Part shown: piece after piece, positions 33,887 through 44,688 of the stretch
Layout: every line of letters starts with the position of its first letter
Position numbering within the stretch: the stretch's first letter is position 1
Assembly: GCA_024336345.1 (NCBI GenBank)
Contig: JANFOG010000006.1
Span: forward strand, 2,480,001-2,544,000
Direction: 5' to 3'
Length of the DNA stretch: 64,000 nucleotides
DNA from: Mariannaea sp. PMI_226
Lineage: Eukaryota; Ascomycota; Sordariomycetes; Hypocreales; Nectriaceae
Notes under the pieces: generated by a model
What the model was told of the DNA's origin: nothing
Databases searched by the model: none
What the model saw: only the letters and a program-made list of their open reading frames with translations
Position numbers and translations under genes: made by a program

Positions 33887-34925
33887 ATGAGTAAAATTTG
33901 GGTTGCAATTTGGGCCATCTACAGTCTCTTCAACTCCGCCCTAGCTAAGGTGTCTACTAGGGATTGCTATGTTGGATCGCCTCCTCAGTGTAACAACTCA
34001 CTCGCCTCGGATCCAACATGTCGCGGTCTCGAAGTGACAACTGCCGATGGTTGGAAGCGGATGGACTGTGATTACGTCGTCTATAATATTCCAACAACAC
34101 GACGCAACACGAAAAAATGGCTCGTAATACACGCAGGGGGTTGCGATACTTATACAGAGGATCTCGGCGACTTCTTTGCTCCAGACATGGGGCTGAATAT
34201 TTTCGGATTGCGCCCTTGTGGAGGGTTTGCCGATAGTCTATGTGCTTCTCAGCATGACTACGATATTTGCACCATGATCCACATCCCTTGGCTTCTTCCT
34301 GCATTGCATCCAACCAATACACCGTGAGCATTATCGTTGTGGCATGGATACCAAGGAGATACTAAATAAAATTGACAGATACGGCCTCGGCCTCAATCCT
34401 CCTGCGCTTGTGGACATCTTCCACACACCAGGCTCCAATTTGCTCTTCTTACACGAATACGGGGACACCAATTCAAGCTATAACTGGTTTTCCGCAGACG
34501 GTTGCGACGCTACAAGCAAGCCTCTCTATATTTGTCTGGCTGCCATCGATCCTGATTATACCAATAAGTTCTCGGCGATCAAACGAACACTCGAGAATGG
34601 AATTAGCAATACCCCGGGATTCCCATGTAGACTCGAAGTAGTCGATTCGATGCCGTATGCAGGGAACCAGGATCCGGCAATTCCTTGTACTGGAATTCTC
34701 CGAGAATACAACGATCCGGCAAAAGTTGGCGGAGACCCTTCGGGTGCGCCGAACTGGGCTTGGGAAATGCCAGAGTTCATGACACGAGCCATTCAGCTAG
34801 CAACACAAGTGGAACCAGAGGGGGTAATAGTCAATGCCTTTCGCACGGCGATCAATATCGCCTTGTGTAAGCAATTCGATGACCCAAATGACGCGAATTG
34901 CTCTGACGATGATATGATTGATTGA
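33887..34925 (+). CDS. Secreted cysteine-rich protein, family unknown
   Basis: A 327-residue protein with a clear signal peptide (MSKIWVAIWAIYSLFNSALA). Exons are 33887-34323 and 34379-34925; the intron has a TACTAA branch point and ends GACAG. The mature part is rich in Cys and aromatic residues (DCYVGSPPQC, CRGLEV, RPCGGFADSLC), with a tail of acidic residues (CSDDDMID). It is probably extracellular. I recognise no catalytic motif. The intron is required to join the two parts in frame. Confidence 0.75.
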
Positions 34926-35524
34926 AACTTTGGCAAATGAGTCAGTCTTCAAGATTCTTCTTGCATCTTTCAGTCATTGGGGGACATATTCGAAGGTAAT
35001 AAATGCATGAGCGCATCGGGGGCTTCAGTGATGAGGGTATAGCTGACCGCTTGGGGAGGTGTCTCCGCGCCTTGAGCGAAATTATTTTCCACAGTGGATA
35101 GATGGGAAACGTTCAACTTATTTCACTTAGCTAGAGAGGTTGGTGTGGTTATGTAAGTGATGTTTGTCTTTTGAGATACGTATAATAGAGAATATGTGGC
35201 CAAATCATCTCTTACAGTGCTCGTCATTAATTAGAGACTGATTATAGACTACACAGAGGTCACCTAGAGGCACCTACCGCTTAGGTTTATATCGCACAGA
35301 GGGCGCGGCAGACCAGATCAATGAGATTAATCCACAGGCAGATTGGCTAAGAAGCTATGAAAAGACAAACTCCGCTAAGGGTCGGCCGAGCTTAAACTCC
35401 AATGGAGAACTCCGTACAACGACCGAAAGCTTGCTCCGACGACCAGAAAGCAACTTATCCATCCACAGACAAACACAATGGCGATGTTGAATATTTGAGA
35501 ACTTTGAGAATCTTGTTTGTGCTT
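34926..35524. other. Convergent intergenic region
   Basis: 3' ends of the secreted-protein gene and of the leftward protease. No gene or repeat seen. Confidence 0.5.
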
Positions 35525-36451
35525 TCAGACAATCCAGTTTGACCAACCCCACTGAACTAGACGAACCATGGCAACACCTCCAGCTGAAACTGTATGACGT
35601 GGCTGCAGAAAATCAGTCTCATCGCCGCTCATGACTCCAATGACTCTGTTCTGCCCCCCAACGTTTGCCCACAATGGCCCACCAGACCAACCTCCCAGAG
35701 AGTATAAGTTACTCTCCAATTCTTTTCCGTCATTGCCCTCGTCATCAACATCAACAATTTTTACAGGCTGCTCAACAATCATGTAGTTGGCACCTGGGTT
35801 CGTGCCTGGCTCCGAGGGATATCCGACGCTGATCCACGCCCCGGAATAGTAGCTGCTGTCGCTGCCAAAGGACTGAGACCCCATCCATCCGACTGTGTTC
35901 CCTAGCGGAGTGTACAGCTTGCAGATGACATAGTCTTTCCCATTGACCTCGCCTTCTTGATGGTAACCGCGGTAGGCCTCGACGTATGAGGATCCGAACG
36001 GCTCCGCACCGTTCTTAAAAGCTGGTACAAAACGCATCCACCACCCGTTCAGACCCCATGGAGCGACGTGGCCTGCGGTTAGGAGAAGATTGCGGCCAAC
36101 AAGCACGCCGGACCCTGTCCAGATCGGTGCATTGAAGTTGAGATCCTTACCAACGAAGACCTTCCCAATGGTCCGCCACGGAGCGGCTGTCTCGTTTGTC
36201 ACGACGTTGCGTTGAAGAACGTCAGCAGCATGGGGAAAGCCTTGCTCGATGAGCTTCTGCATGTTCTTGGCCTGAACGAGATGAGGCTTGGCCTCTTCCA
36301 CGGCAGCGTTGTCGGGGTTGCCAGAGTCGGTGGTGAGATTACCAGGGACAGTCTCAGCTTTGAGAGAGGATATTACATCTTGGTATTCGATGCGTTCGGC
36401 ACTCGCTCCTGCGAGATGCTCCGTGATGATTGGTGCCGCAACATTTGACAT
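35525..36451 (-). CDS. Trypsin-fold serine protease without signal peptide
   Basis: A single-exon protein of 308 residues. Chymotrypsin-like (S1/V8-type) catalytic parts are visible in order: G-S-G-V-L-V-G-R-N-L-L-L-T-A-G-H (His), G-K-D-Y-V-I-C (Asp) and G-G-W-S-G-G-P-L-W (Ser). About 100 residues precede the protease core and could be a propeptide or regulatory arm. The N-terminus (MSNVAAPIITEHLAG) is not a signal peptide, so the enzyme would be cytosolic or leave by another route. Function unknown. Confidence 0.85.
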   Translation of the reverse strand: MSNVAAPIITEHLAGASAERIEYQDVISSLKAETVPGNLTTDSGNPDNAAVEEAKPHLVQAKNMQKLIEQGFPHAADVLQRNVVTNETAAPWRTIGKVFVGKDLNFNAPIWTGSGVLVGRNLLLTAGHVAPWGLNGWWMRFVPAFKNGAEPFGSSYVEAYRGYHQEGEVNGKDYVICKLYTPLGNTVGWMGSQSFGSDSSYYSGAWISVGYPSEPGTNPGANYMIVEQPVKIVDVDDEGNDGKELESNLYSLGGWSGGPLWANVGGQNRVIGVMSGDETDFLQPRHTVSAGGVAMVRLVQWGWSNWIV

Positions 36452-39438
36452 TATGGGAAAAAAAGAGATGTCAATTTGGAGAGGTTGATGTGGGAGGTTA
36501 TTGGAACAATGATTTGCTTGGGATAACTACAGTTGTTGTTCTGGGAGAATTGCTGGAGATACCAACTGCGTACTGGGTTGGGCGAGTGCGAGCTTTATAT
36601 GCGACAAATCTAGTTGATATTCGTGCTAGTGTAAGTAAGTTATGCAAATAGGACTTATAGCTATGATCTTCCCGGCTCCGTGGAAGGGAATGTCCACTCT
36701 GTAATTGCAAAGTGTTACAGAAGCCCATGCTTCATGTGACATCAGCTATGCTTGGTCCGCGTCCAACAGTTGCTCAAATTTCTGAGTTACACCAGCCAGC
36801 TTCGGTCATCAGAGAGAGCTTCGTGATGCGAGACTGCGCTCAGCAAAACACGACATCATAATGTCATACCGGGCGAAAGAACCAATCAAGCAAGCGACCT
36901 GATCATCAAGTGCAATGACAGATCAGCACAGTATGCTCTCTATTCTGCTAGCGTATTCAAGAGCAGGCGTAATTAAAGAGACACCAGCTGAGGAGCCTAT
37001 GATGAGGAGCCTATAATGAAAAGGAGGTGTGCTGCTGATACATGTTGCTCCCGTATTTTATCGGAACTGGCTGTATGGCGTTCGCGGCATGTGTAAATGG
37101 CCGCTGACACAGCAACCAGCTGAACGTAGTAAGCCTCCACCTCGGTCAATGAGCAGGGGTTTGAAGCCAACCAGAGAGCTTTAACTCAAAGGAACCAGCA
37201 AGTCCCAGCTCTCCACAAAGCCATATCGCACTCTTGGCAAAGACAGCGTGACTACGCCCAACTCCTATCTCCATGCAACTAACTCTGGATGCTTACGTTG
37301 ACGTATTTTGGCATTTTTGGAAGCAACGCAGTCTAGTTTTCTCACTTGGTTTGGGATCCAAATGCTCCATAACTAAACATCCAGGAGTGAAGGCTGTTTC
37401 GTTGAACAATTTTCAAAAAGTCTCAAGCTGCTCTGAAGCCTTGTTTCTTTTGAATATAACGATTTATCTCCTGAGTGAAGAGGGGGAGAGAAGGAATCAA
37501 AATCGTGAATCTGACGGAGTCCCTTGATACCTAAAAGCCCCCTTTCGATATGTGACGTACCCTTCCGTTCCCTCCACCCTATCATTGATGGTGTCCTGTT
37601 GTGTATCCTAGACGACAGTTGGCATCGCCCTTAGCCGTCTACACTCGGAATCTGGCATCAAGGTCACCTGTGGCGAAAGCTGAGCATACGAGTGCGTCGG
37701 CGATGCTGACTATCCCACCTGAGCCGGACTATACTAGTATCATCTGATTGAACGGTCAGAGTGAGCCAAACACTATGACCTGCATTATGAAAATGAATAC
37801 ATCCTTGGCGGGATGGTGACCCCGCTACTACATGGAGATTAAACGACACACAAATCACAGTCAACCAAAGGGGAAGATGGTCGGGAGACCTGGCACGTGC
37901 GCGCGGATACAGAACAACTAGAGAGGATATGAGCGTAAATCTCCCAGCTAGGTCCTAACGGAATAGTCAAGCTGTCAGCTGGGCGGTCTTGTGGAGGGCA
38001 GTCAGGGCCTTTGCCCGAGCTATAAGCTGCAGAGCTGCCATTTATTATAAAGCTAGAAATATTTAGTAGCATCGAAAGTGCTCAGTTGACACTTCAGCTG
38101 GTATATGCACTCCGACCTCATAACGAAGGGTTTGATCAGTCTGTTCCCGCGACGGAGCCCGCCGCATGTCTGAGATTGTTAAAATTTAAGCCACCGGAGG
38201 TAATAATAGCAAGCAGAAGGGTGTAAACGACACCTGTGCCCAGCGCCTGGGGACCTTGTACCGTCGCATTAAGCTTGGTTAGCCAGTCAATTGATTTAGC
38301 CATAGAGATCCCTGTATGTCATGTCTCAGCTGCAGCACAAAACACGGTTTTTAGTGGTGTAACGCAATCAATAAGCTTAAAATTCGGTAATGTAGCTTCT
38401 GCCTAACACCCATCCAATTACAACGATGGTCATCAGCCCTACATCTCTTGTTGTGGAGAATGGTAGGAGTCAACTCATGGTAGCCTTCGAGCGAGGGCCA
38501 GTAAGTGCTAGCAGCGATCAATACCGCTCCATAAGGAGCTGCGTCTTCAGCGAGTCCTGTGCGAGGATCTTCCCCTTTCTCAGCCAGGAAATTAGGAAGC
38601 TGTCATGCTTGGCCGAGACTGTCGCGCAGCTCTTTATCTTGAAAGATGCCTTAACAATTGCTCGATTTCGGTGCTCTGACCCCTGCGAATTGGCCAGACC
38701 TCGATGTACACCCGCAGGTCTCTCCATATTTCAGTCGAGCGCTTAGCAAGGACTGATCTAAGAATGAGAAAGTTCGCCAACTCTCCGATGTCCTAATTAC
38801 TGGATTACTGGTCGTTGAACTCGCCGGGCGTGTGGTACGGTCAGAATTGTCCGTGAGTTTCTCGTCTCGGGAACGCCCATACCACTGTTCTCAGAATCCG
38901 CTGCCATCTTGTGGCAGCTGATGGATAGTGTCCGTTTTCGGTACTCCCATTCAACTTGCGCTTCATATTTCTCGCTTCTGGGCGTGGAAGCCCTCGTCAT
39001 TAGCCGTAGCTAGCGTACCGTCAACATTGCCGTCCATTATGACATCTGCTTCTTGTACGTTAACCCGGTCATCCTCACAATTGTTTCCTCTCGCAGCACG
39101 GCACAGGTGGAGAAGCAATATGCTACCCTAGCCTGAACCGCCTTGTCCGTGCAACGACCGGAACACTTCAGAGTTCTTCACTACCTTCTCCGACCGGACT
39201 ATGCATCATTTCTCCGATGGCGCTGTAGAAAATGCGTCGGACACGCTAGACTTAACAGGGATGATGAGCGGTTGGGCCGACACCACCCGCGAATTCTGCG
39301 TCAGTCCTTTCTCTCTGATTGAATGTGGAAATACTACACTAGGTTATATAAGTCTTGTGTCCTTGGGAATGTTGTCGAACAATTCACCACAAATATTTCA
39401 ACCCAACCTCGCAGTTCTCAACAAAACTTTCTCAAGCT
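36452..39438. other. Long gene-poor gap, 3 kb
   Basis: No intact gene. Between about 38820 and 39120 one rightward frame stays protein-like for some 60 codons before a TAG and resumes after it, which may be a decayed gene, but I cannot name a family. The right end is the cupin promoter and carries two TTCTCCG sites. Confidence 0.45.
39186..39216. promoter_or_regulatory. Two TTCTCCG (CGGAGAA) sites upstream of the cupin
   Basis: Copies at 39186-39192 and 39210-39216, 24 bp apart, about 225-250 bp before the cupin start. The same heptamer family is found upstream of other genes of the 39-53 kb cluster. Confidence 0.5.
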
Positions 39439-40092
39439 ATGGCATCCGTATTTAGCTACGGTATTACCCTGACCAACGGCTCGCAAATAGTTCACGGGTC
39501 GGGCGCCCAGGTGAAGGACCCATTCACCAACATACCGGTAACACTGCACGAGCTCAGTCCAGGGCATCTCGATCGCCGCCCAGCGTTCCGTGGTCAATCA
39601 GGGTTCATTGAATTCGACACGAGCATACGCCTCCCCAGACATGTCCACATTTCACCGGCTGCGGCAGGTGAAAATCTAGGCAGGCTCGTCTACGAGCGTA
39701 TTTTTGTCGTCGGAGGCGTGGCATTGGTTGAACTTGGTGGGAAGATCCACGTGGTTCCTCCTCAGACGCTTGTCACCATCGCCCCTGGTGTCCCCCATAC
39801 TTGGACAGCATGTCCGAAAGGTGTTAATCTGTCAAAGAACACCGGCTCAAAAGACGAAGAGGAGATAATATCTGAGGGAAAATTTCTGATGCTGTATGAA
39901 TATGAGGAAACCACTGGTTTCTTCCCTACAGCACAAACAGAGACCTTGAAAAGTGTGGAAGAGTACGTCAGGTGCGATGACCTAGAGAGCATTAGAATTC
40001 CTCTCTTGACAGCACAGGAGGTGGAGAGCCGCTGTTGGTTTGTAAAAGATGACAAGATCTTTCAAGCTCAGGGAGGAGTGATGGGAGTTTGA
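39439..40092 (+). CDS. Cupin-domain protein
   Basis: A single-exon protein of 217 residues with a small beta-barrel cupin core: R-L-P-R-H-V-H-I (first metal-binding motif), then a Gly-rich turn and G-V-P-H-T-W (second His motif). It could be a dioxygenase, isomerase, decarboxylase or a binding protein; the metal ligands look intact. Start at 39439, since the upstream open frame lacks cupin features. First gene of the proposed catabolic cluster. Confidence 0.8.
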   Translation: MASVFSYGITLTNGSQIVHGSGAQVKDPFTNIPVTLHELSPGHLDRRPAFRGQSGFIEFDTSIRLPRHVHISPAAAGENLGRLVYERIFVVGGVALVELGGKIHVVPPQTLVTIAPGVPHTWTACPKGVNLSKNTGSKDEEEIISEGKFLMLYEYEETTGFFPTAQTETLKSVEEYVRCDDLESIRIPLLTAQEVESRCWFVKDDKIFQAQGGVMGV

Positions 40093-40534
40093 GCTGGGCC
40101 TGTCGAAGAGCCCAAGGGTAAAGGTCTACCGCTTCTGATCAACAGAAACAACCAGCTTAGACAAATCCCATAGCCGTAGAAAGTCTCATTGGGAAGGAAC
40201 ACACAAAACTGAAGCATATCGGCAGCATTTTAGAAATATGTATAGTCCAATTAAGTGAGCTACTCCAATAAATTGCCACCCGGCTCCGTCGGACATCTCT
40301 ATTCACGCGCCTCTTTAGTACTTCTTGTTCCATCAGACCTGCTGGTCTGGTTTCTGCTCAGCACTATCTCTATACACCAGACTATAAGGCCACTGAGCTG
40401 TTAACATCATAAAACTAACTTTATTCAATGTGAGCCTCAGCCCGGAGATAAACTGTGACACCTAAGAAGGGAAATAGGACCAATCCCAAGAGATAAACGT
40501 TCCGGCTTCGAGCACATACAGCGAGCACCCGAAA
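40093..40534. other. Convergent intergenic region
   Basis: 3' regions of the cupin gene and the leftward MFS gene. No gene seen. Confidence 0.5.
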
Positions 40535-42191
40535 TTAGAATGCGTACTTGAAACTCAAGGCAGCATCGCCCTCCTTGTCATCCTCCCGTCCCACTTGAAG
40601 CATTTTATCTTTTCTGGCCATCCTCCACTTCAGCAGCAGAACGATAAGCCCCACCCCAATCAGTGCAACAATCTCGAGACCTAGCGACACAGCGTTACCG
40701 GAGATGTACCTTGGGGCGCCATTAGGGGGATAAATTTGCCCAGACAAGACGCCGGAAACATTAGCTATAGATGCGGCAATGGGTAAGCCGACAGAACGCT
40801 TGGCGTCAGGTGATATGTTACTTGAGAACCATGCCAGCATTATGCAATTGAAGGGAAAGATGCCAATGCCGCAAAGAAACATGGCAAAGTAGCCCGCAGC
40901 ATTGTTTGCGGTTCCGAGCGCAATAGAATAACCGATAAGTACGGGAACCGGGAGGGCGAACAGAAAGATGGCTCGCTTCTTCGTTCGGTCCGACATAAAG
41001 GAGACAATAGCCACGGACATAGTAGCTAGAACGTAGATCGGTATAGTCATATAATTTACCTGGATAGACTTGTATCTGTTGCTATTCTTAGTAGTGGCTG
41101 GGAAAGGGTTTGGGGAGATCAACATACCCAAAGCCAAGGATGATGGCGGGGAGAAAGGTACCGAATCCAAGCAGAGGTAGGGATGAGGCAAAAAGAGAAA
41201 ACCCAGTCAGATAAACCAAGGGGTCTGTAAGCGCCGCCCGAACATGTTTCAGCTCGAGTTTGGTCTTACCCTTGAAAGCCGCATCTCGCTCTTTTTTCTC
41301 TCGCATACACGCAGCCTGCTCGTCAGAAAGGAACCAGGCTTTTTCGGCACTGACAGGAATGGTGATAAAGGAGATGAAACCAGCAGTCATGGAGATGGCA
41401 CCCTCAATGATGAAGAGCCAGCGCCAAGGCTCAAGACCCAGACGAGTGCCCATTGTTTGGATACCGTACGCAATCAGCCCACCAAAAGCTCCAGATATGG
41501 TTGTTGCGCAATATATGACTGCAACTCGTTTGGCTTGCTGGCTGCGGTTCCAAACAGTAGAGATGATGAAGATCATGCAAGGCAAGAGTCCAGATTCAAA
41601 AGCTCCCAAGATGAGTCGACAGGCCATTGCTTGCTCATAGCTGTTAGTGAACCCAGTACCCAAGGTTGCCGCACTCCAACCTATCATGGCGATAGCAAGG
41701 ACACGATTTGCTCCAAATCTTTGGATAGAAATAACCCAGAGGACGTCGCAGATAATGTAGGTAATCTAGCAAGCAATCAGACTCGCCCAGCTCTTAGTAA
41801 TTTGGTGCGTAGTTGTAGAAGCCATCTTACGTAGAAGAACGTGACAAGGTTATTAAATTCATTCCCTTTCAAGTTGAGCCCTTCGGCAAACCCAAAGACC
41901 TTGGCGTTGCCTTTTCAAGATTAACAAGTCAATTTTACAACACTGAGTCATCGGGTGCTTACCAATGTTCGTTCGATCTAGATAGGCAAGAATGGTAAGA
42001 ATTGCCAGTTGAGGCAGTAAGAACATGTCGAATTTTCTCAGAGCTTGCTTCTCGAGTTCCAAGTCCACGTTTACCGGACACAGGGTACCAGAGGCAACCG
42101 AAGGCATTGCCTCCAAGGCCTCTCCATCTGCAGATGGAGAGGAAGAGGTAGGTTCACCGAAGTGAGATTTTTTCTCAATGACGCACGCCAT
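40535..42191 (-). CDS. MFS transporter, allantoate/nicotinate permease (Dal5/TNA1) type
   Basis: A 495-residue anion:cation symporter-type MFS protein in four exons: 42191-41963, 41910-41831, 41765-41128 and 41075-40535. Splicing yields L-D-R-T-N-I-G-N-A-K early, W-R-W-L-F-I-I-E-G in the middle, and L-G-F-G-Y-K-S-I-Q-V-N in helix 7, all typical of the Dal5/TNA1 family that imports allantoate, nicotinate, pantothenate, biotin and similar small acids. About 12 hydrophobic segments. It is divergent from the FAD monooxygenase and shares its promoter region, so it probably imports that enzyme's substrate or a precursor. Confidence 0.9.
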
Positions 42192-42674
42192 ATTCGTGAC
42201 TGATGGATCTTGTTCAAAGTATTAATCTAGGAAAACACTTAAATCTGGCAAATGCCGCCAACTACTCAACTTAGCCATCCCGTCAGGTCACAATATATAC
42301 TATTTTGTGAAAGCCTTGCTTCCTCCCAACATGTAGCGTAGCACTAGATGTGGGATTCGATAAGCTGCCTCTTAGTCTATTTCGGTTAGTTTGATTATCT
42401 AGTCCATCTAATAATCTGATTTTCCCCGGACTTGATAAGTGGGGTTAGCTGTCTTATGGTGGTGGCGAGCGTTCGGAGATGGAGATGGAGAAGGAGACCG
42501 GAGAAGAGCTCTGATCTCCGCACGCCACATTCCACCTAAGGTGTCGCTAAATAAATATCAACTGAACACTAGTCAACAGCGTCTTCTAGGATATCATTTC
42601 CCGACCAGAATCTATCAAACCACCTGACTTTTAGCTCTGCAGCAGTGCAAAAACGAATCACAGTAGCCGTCGCC
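42192..42674. promoter_or_regulatory. Divergent promoter, MFS transporter / FAD monooxygenase, with CGGAGAW sites
   Basis: This 483-bp gap carries three CGGAGAW sites within 47 bp: CGGAGAT at 42474-42480, CGGAGAA at 42499-42505, and the inverted ATCTCCG at 42514-42520. Three GATAA/TTATC sites are also present. Candidate binding region for the Zn2Cys6 protein at 49609. Confidence 0.55.
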
Positions 42675-44111
42675 ATGTCCCCTCCTATCGTACTCATCAT
42701 CGGCTGCGGCATCGCCGGCCCGGTCTTGGGAAACTTTTTCAAGCGCAAGGGATACCATCCTATTGTGTTTGAAAAGGTTCCTGAGCTTGGAGATGCTGGT
42801 GCATCTTTAATGCTCATGTCCAATGGGTGAGATTTCTTTTTATCAAAGTTGACGGAAGATTGTACTGACAGCGTACCCTAGGTTGAAGGTACTCAACTTA
42901 GTTGGTGTAGCTGATACATTGAAGGCAGAATCAACGCCCCTGCAAGAGCTATGGGACGCCTCAAAGACAGGCGAGGCGCTTGGGCATTCCGACTTACCCA
43001 ACACTTTCGGTGACAGGTACACCCAACCAGCTGTCGGAGTACGACGTACTACAGTCAACCTGAAACTCAAAAAGATGCTCTTGGACATCGATGTCGACGT
43101 CAGAGAAGGCTGGGAGCTTATCGATATCCAAGAGAACGAAGATTCGGTGACGGCATTCTTCAATGGCAACCGGTCAGTGACAGGCTCGTTTCTGGTTGGG
43201 TGCGATGGCATCAAAGCAGCCTCACGAAGCATACTCCTAAGAAACCAGGGCATTGCCCAAGGAGCCCCTGTGTACACTGGTCTTACCCAAGTAATCTCAA
43301 CTCTCCCCCAAAGATAATGATTGACTGGCTGACACTTTCCTCTAGACTGCTGGTATATCTGTAACGCCAGAATCCCTTCGCCAAATGTCAGCCATGAGGA
43401 ACTGGTATGGCGATGGTGTTCACGTTATTGCATATCCTGTTGGGCCAAACCACACTTCATGGGCTATCACGCAACGAGAGACCAAGGAAAAGGAAGAGAC
43501 GTGGCGCCCATATCGCTCTGATGAGATTTTAGAGCAGAGGCAACAGCTAAGTTCTCTATTACAGGGCTGGGACCCTGCCATTCAGCAAATGGTGAATTCA
43601 TCTGAGAGGATCATCAAATTCGGCCTTTTTGATCGGGAAGAGTTGAAGCCTGAACAATGGCACTCAAAGCGCTGTGTGCTAGTAGGAGATGCGGCACATC
43701 CGACAAGTCCCCATCTCGGCCAAGGGGCAAACCAAGCCTTGTAAGTACCATCCCCCACCCACCCACTGTCCGGTCGGGAAATTCTGACAAAATCGCAATT
43801 CCAGAGAGGATTGTTTCCATCTGAGTCATTCAATGCCATTCTTGGAACCAGGAAGCGAGCAATATGGTGAGAACTTGCAGGCCATCGGGAGCAGCTTGTG
43901 GGAGAACATATTTCGTCCCTTCGCGGAGAAGCGACAACCCCGGACTTCGTTGCTGGTCAAGGGCGCGCGTGCTGTAGGTGACAAAAGGGTGGCTCTAGGT
44001 ACGGAAGCATGCCGCCAGCGTGATTCTGACACCATATCAGCTTACAAGGATTCTACGGGGCTATCTGCCAAGTTTGATGACTTGTTACGTGAACCTTTTC
44101 AGACTTTGTAA
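42675..44111 (+). CDS. FAD-dependent aromatic-ring-type monooxygenase
   Basis: A 420-residue group A flavin monooxygenase (salicylate-hydroxylase/PHBH-like fold) in four exons: 42675-42826, 42882-43290, 43346-43740 and 43805-44111. The dinucleotide motif I-I-G-C-G-I-A-G-P lies near the N-terminus. The second FAD motif is V-L-V-G-D-A-A-H-P-T-S-P-H-L-G-Q-G-A-N, and the G-C-D-G-I-K-A-A segment is the DG motif. It hydroxylates an aromatic or heteroaromatic ring using NAD(P)H and O2. Start at MSPPIV; an in-frame Met ten codons upstream is less likely. Probable entry enzyme of the 39-53 kb pathway. Confidence 0.9.
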
Positions 44112-44688
44112 TTAACTTCTTCTTGTAAAAGTCCATAGCCGCAATAGAGTTTCCTTGTCTGTGTATTATGATGAGTAAAATACCTAGAATTTGTGCGCCG
44201 GACTTGTGTTTTGCCTTGTATTTAAGACGATCTACAGTCCGATATGAGAGCACATTGCCCAGTATTGCGAATTCTAGCTTCAATGTAAATTACGTTCGGT
44301 GTACCTCACCCGTCGTGTATTTTAACCTGTGCTGTCTCATCTTCGACACTTGGGCACAAACTCGAGACCTAAAGCCGCAAAGACTTGTCTAGTCTCTTGG
44401 ATGGAGTCACATGGTGGAGTAACAATCTTGTACTAACCAGGACTAATCTGTAGATTGATCACGAGTTCCCCGCTTCCTCTTGTCCTAACTCTGAAGTATG
44501 AGTGTCCGACCGGAGAACTTACAAGTCCGAGTCGTTCGCACAAGTCCGACTACTGTTCTATCCAGCTTTCGGATTGTGAGACCTTCGGATCATGCAACTC
44601 CAGATCGTCAGGGCGTCAACCAGTTCATAAAATAGAAAGCTTGTTGCATGTTTTTCCATGTTTACTAGGTGGCACATAATTCCTCAAA
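44112..44688. promoter_or_regulatory. Promoter region of the hydantoinase fusion, with a CGGAGAA site
   Basis: Intergenic 577 bp. CGGAGAA lies at 44511-44517, followed by several TCCGA/CGGAT cores between 44520 and 44590. No gene seen. Confidence 0.5.
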
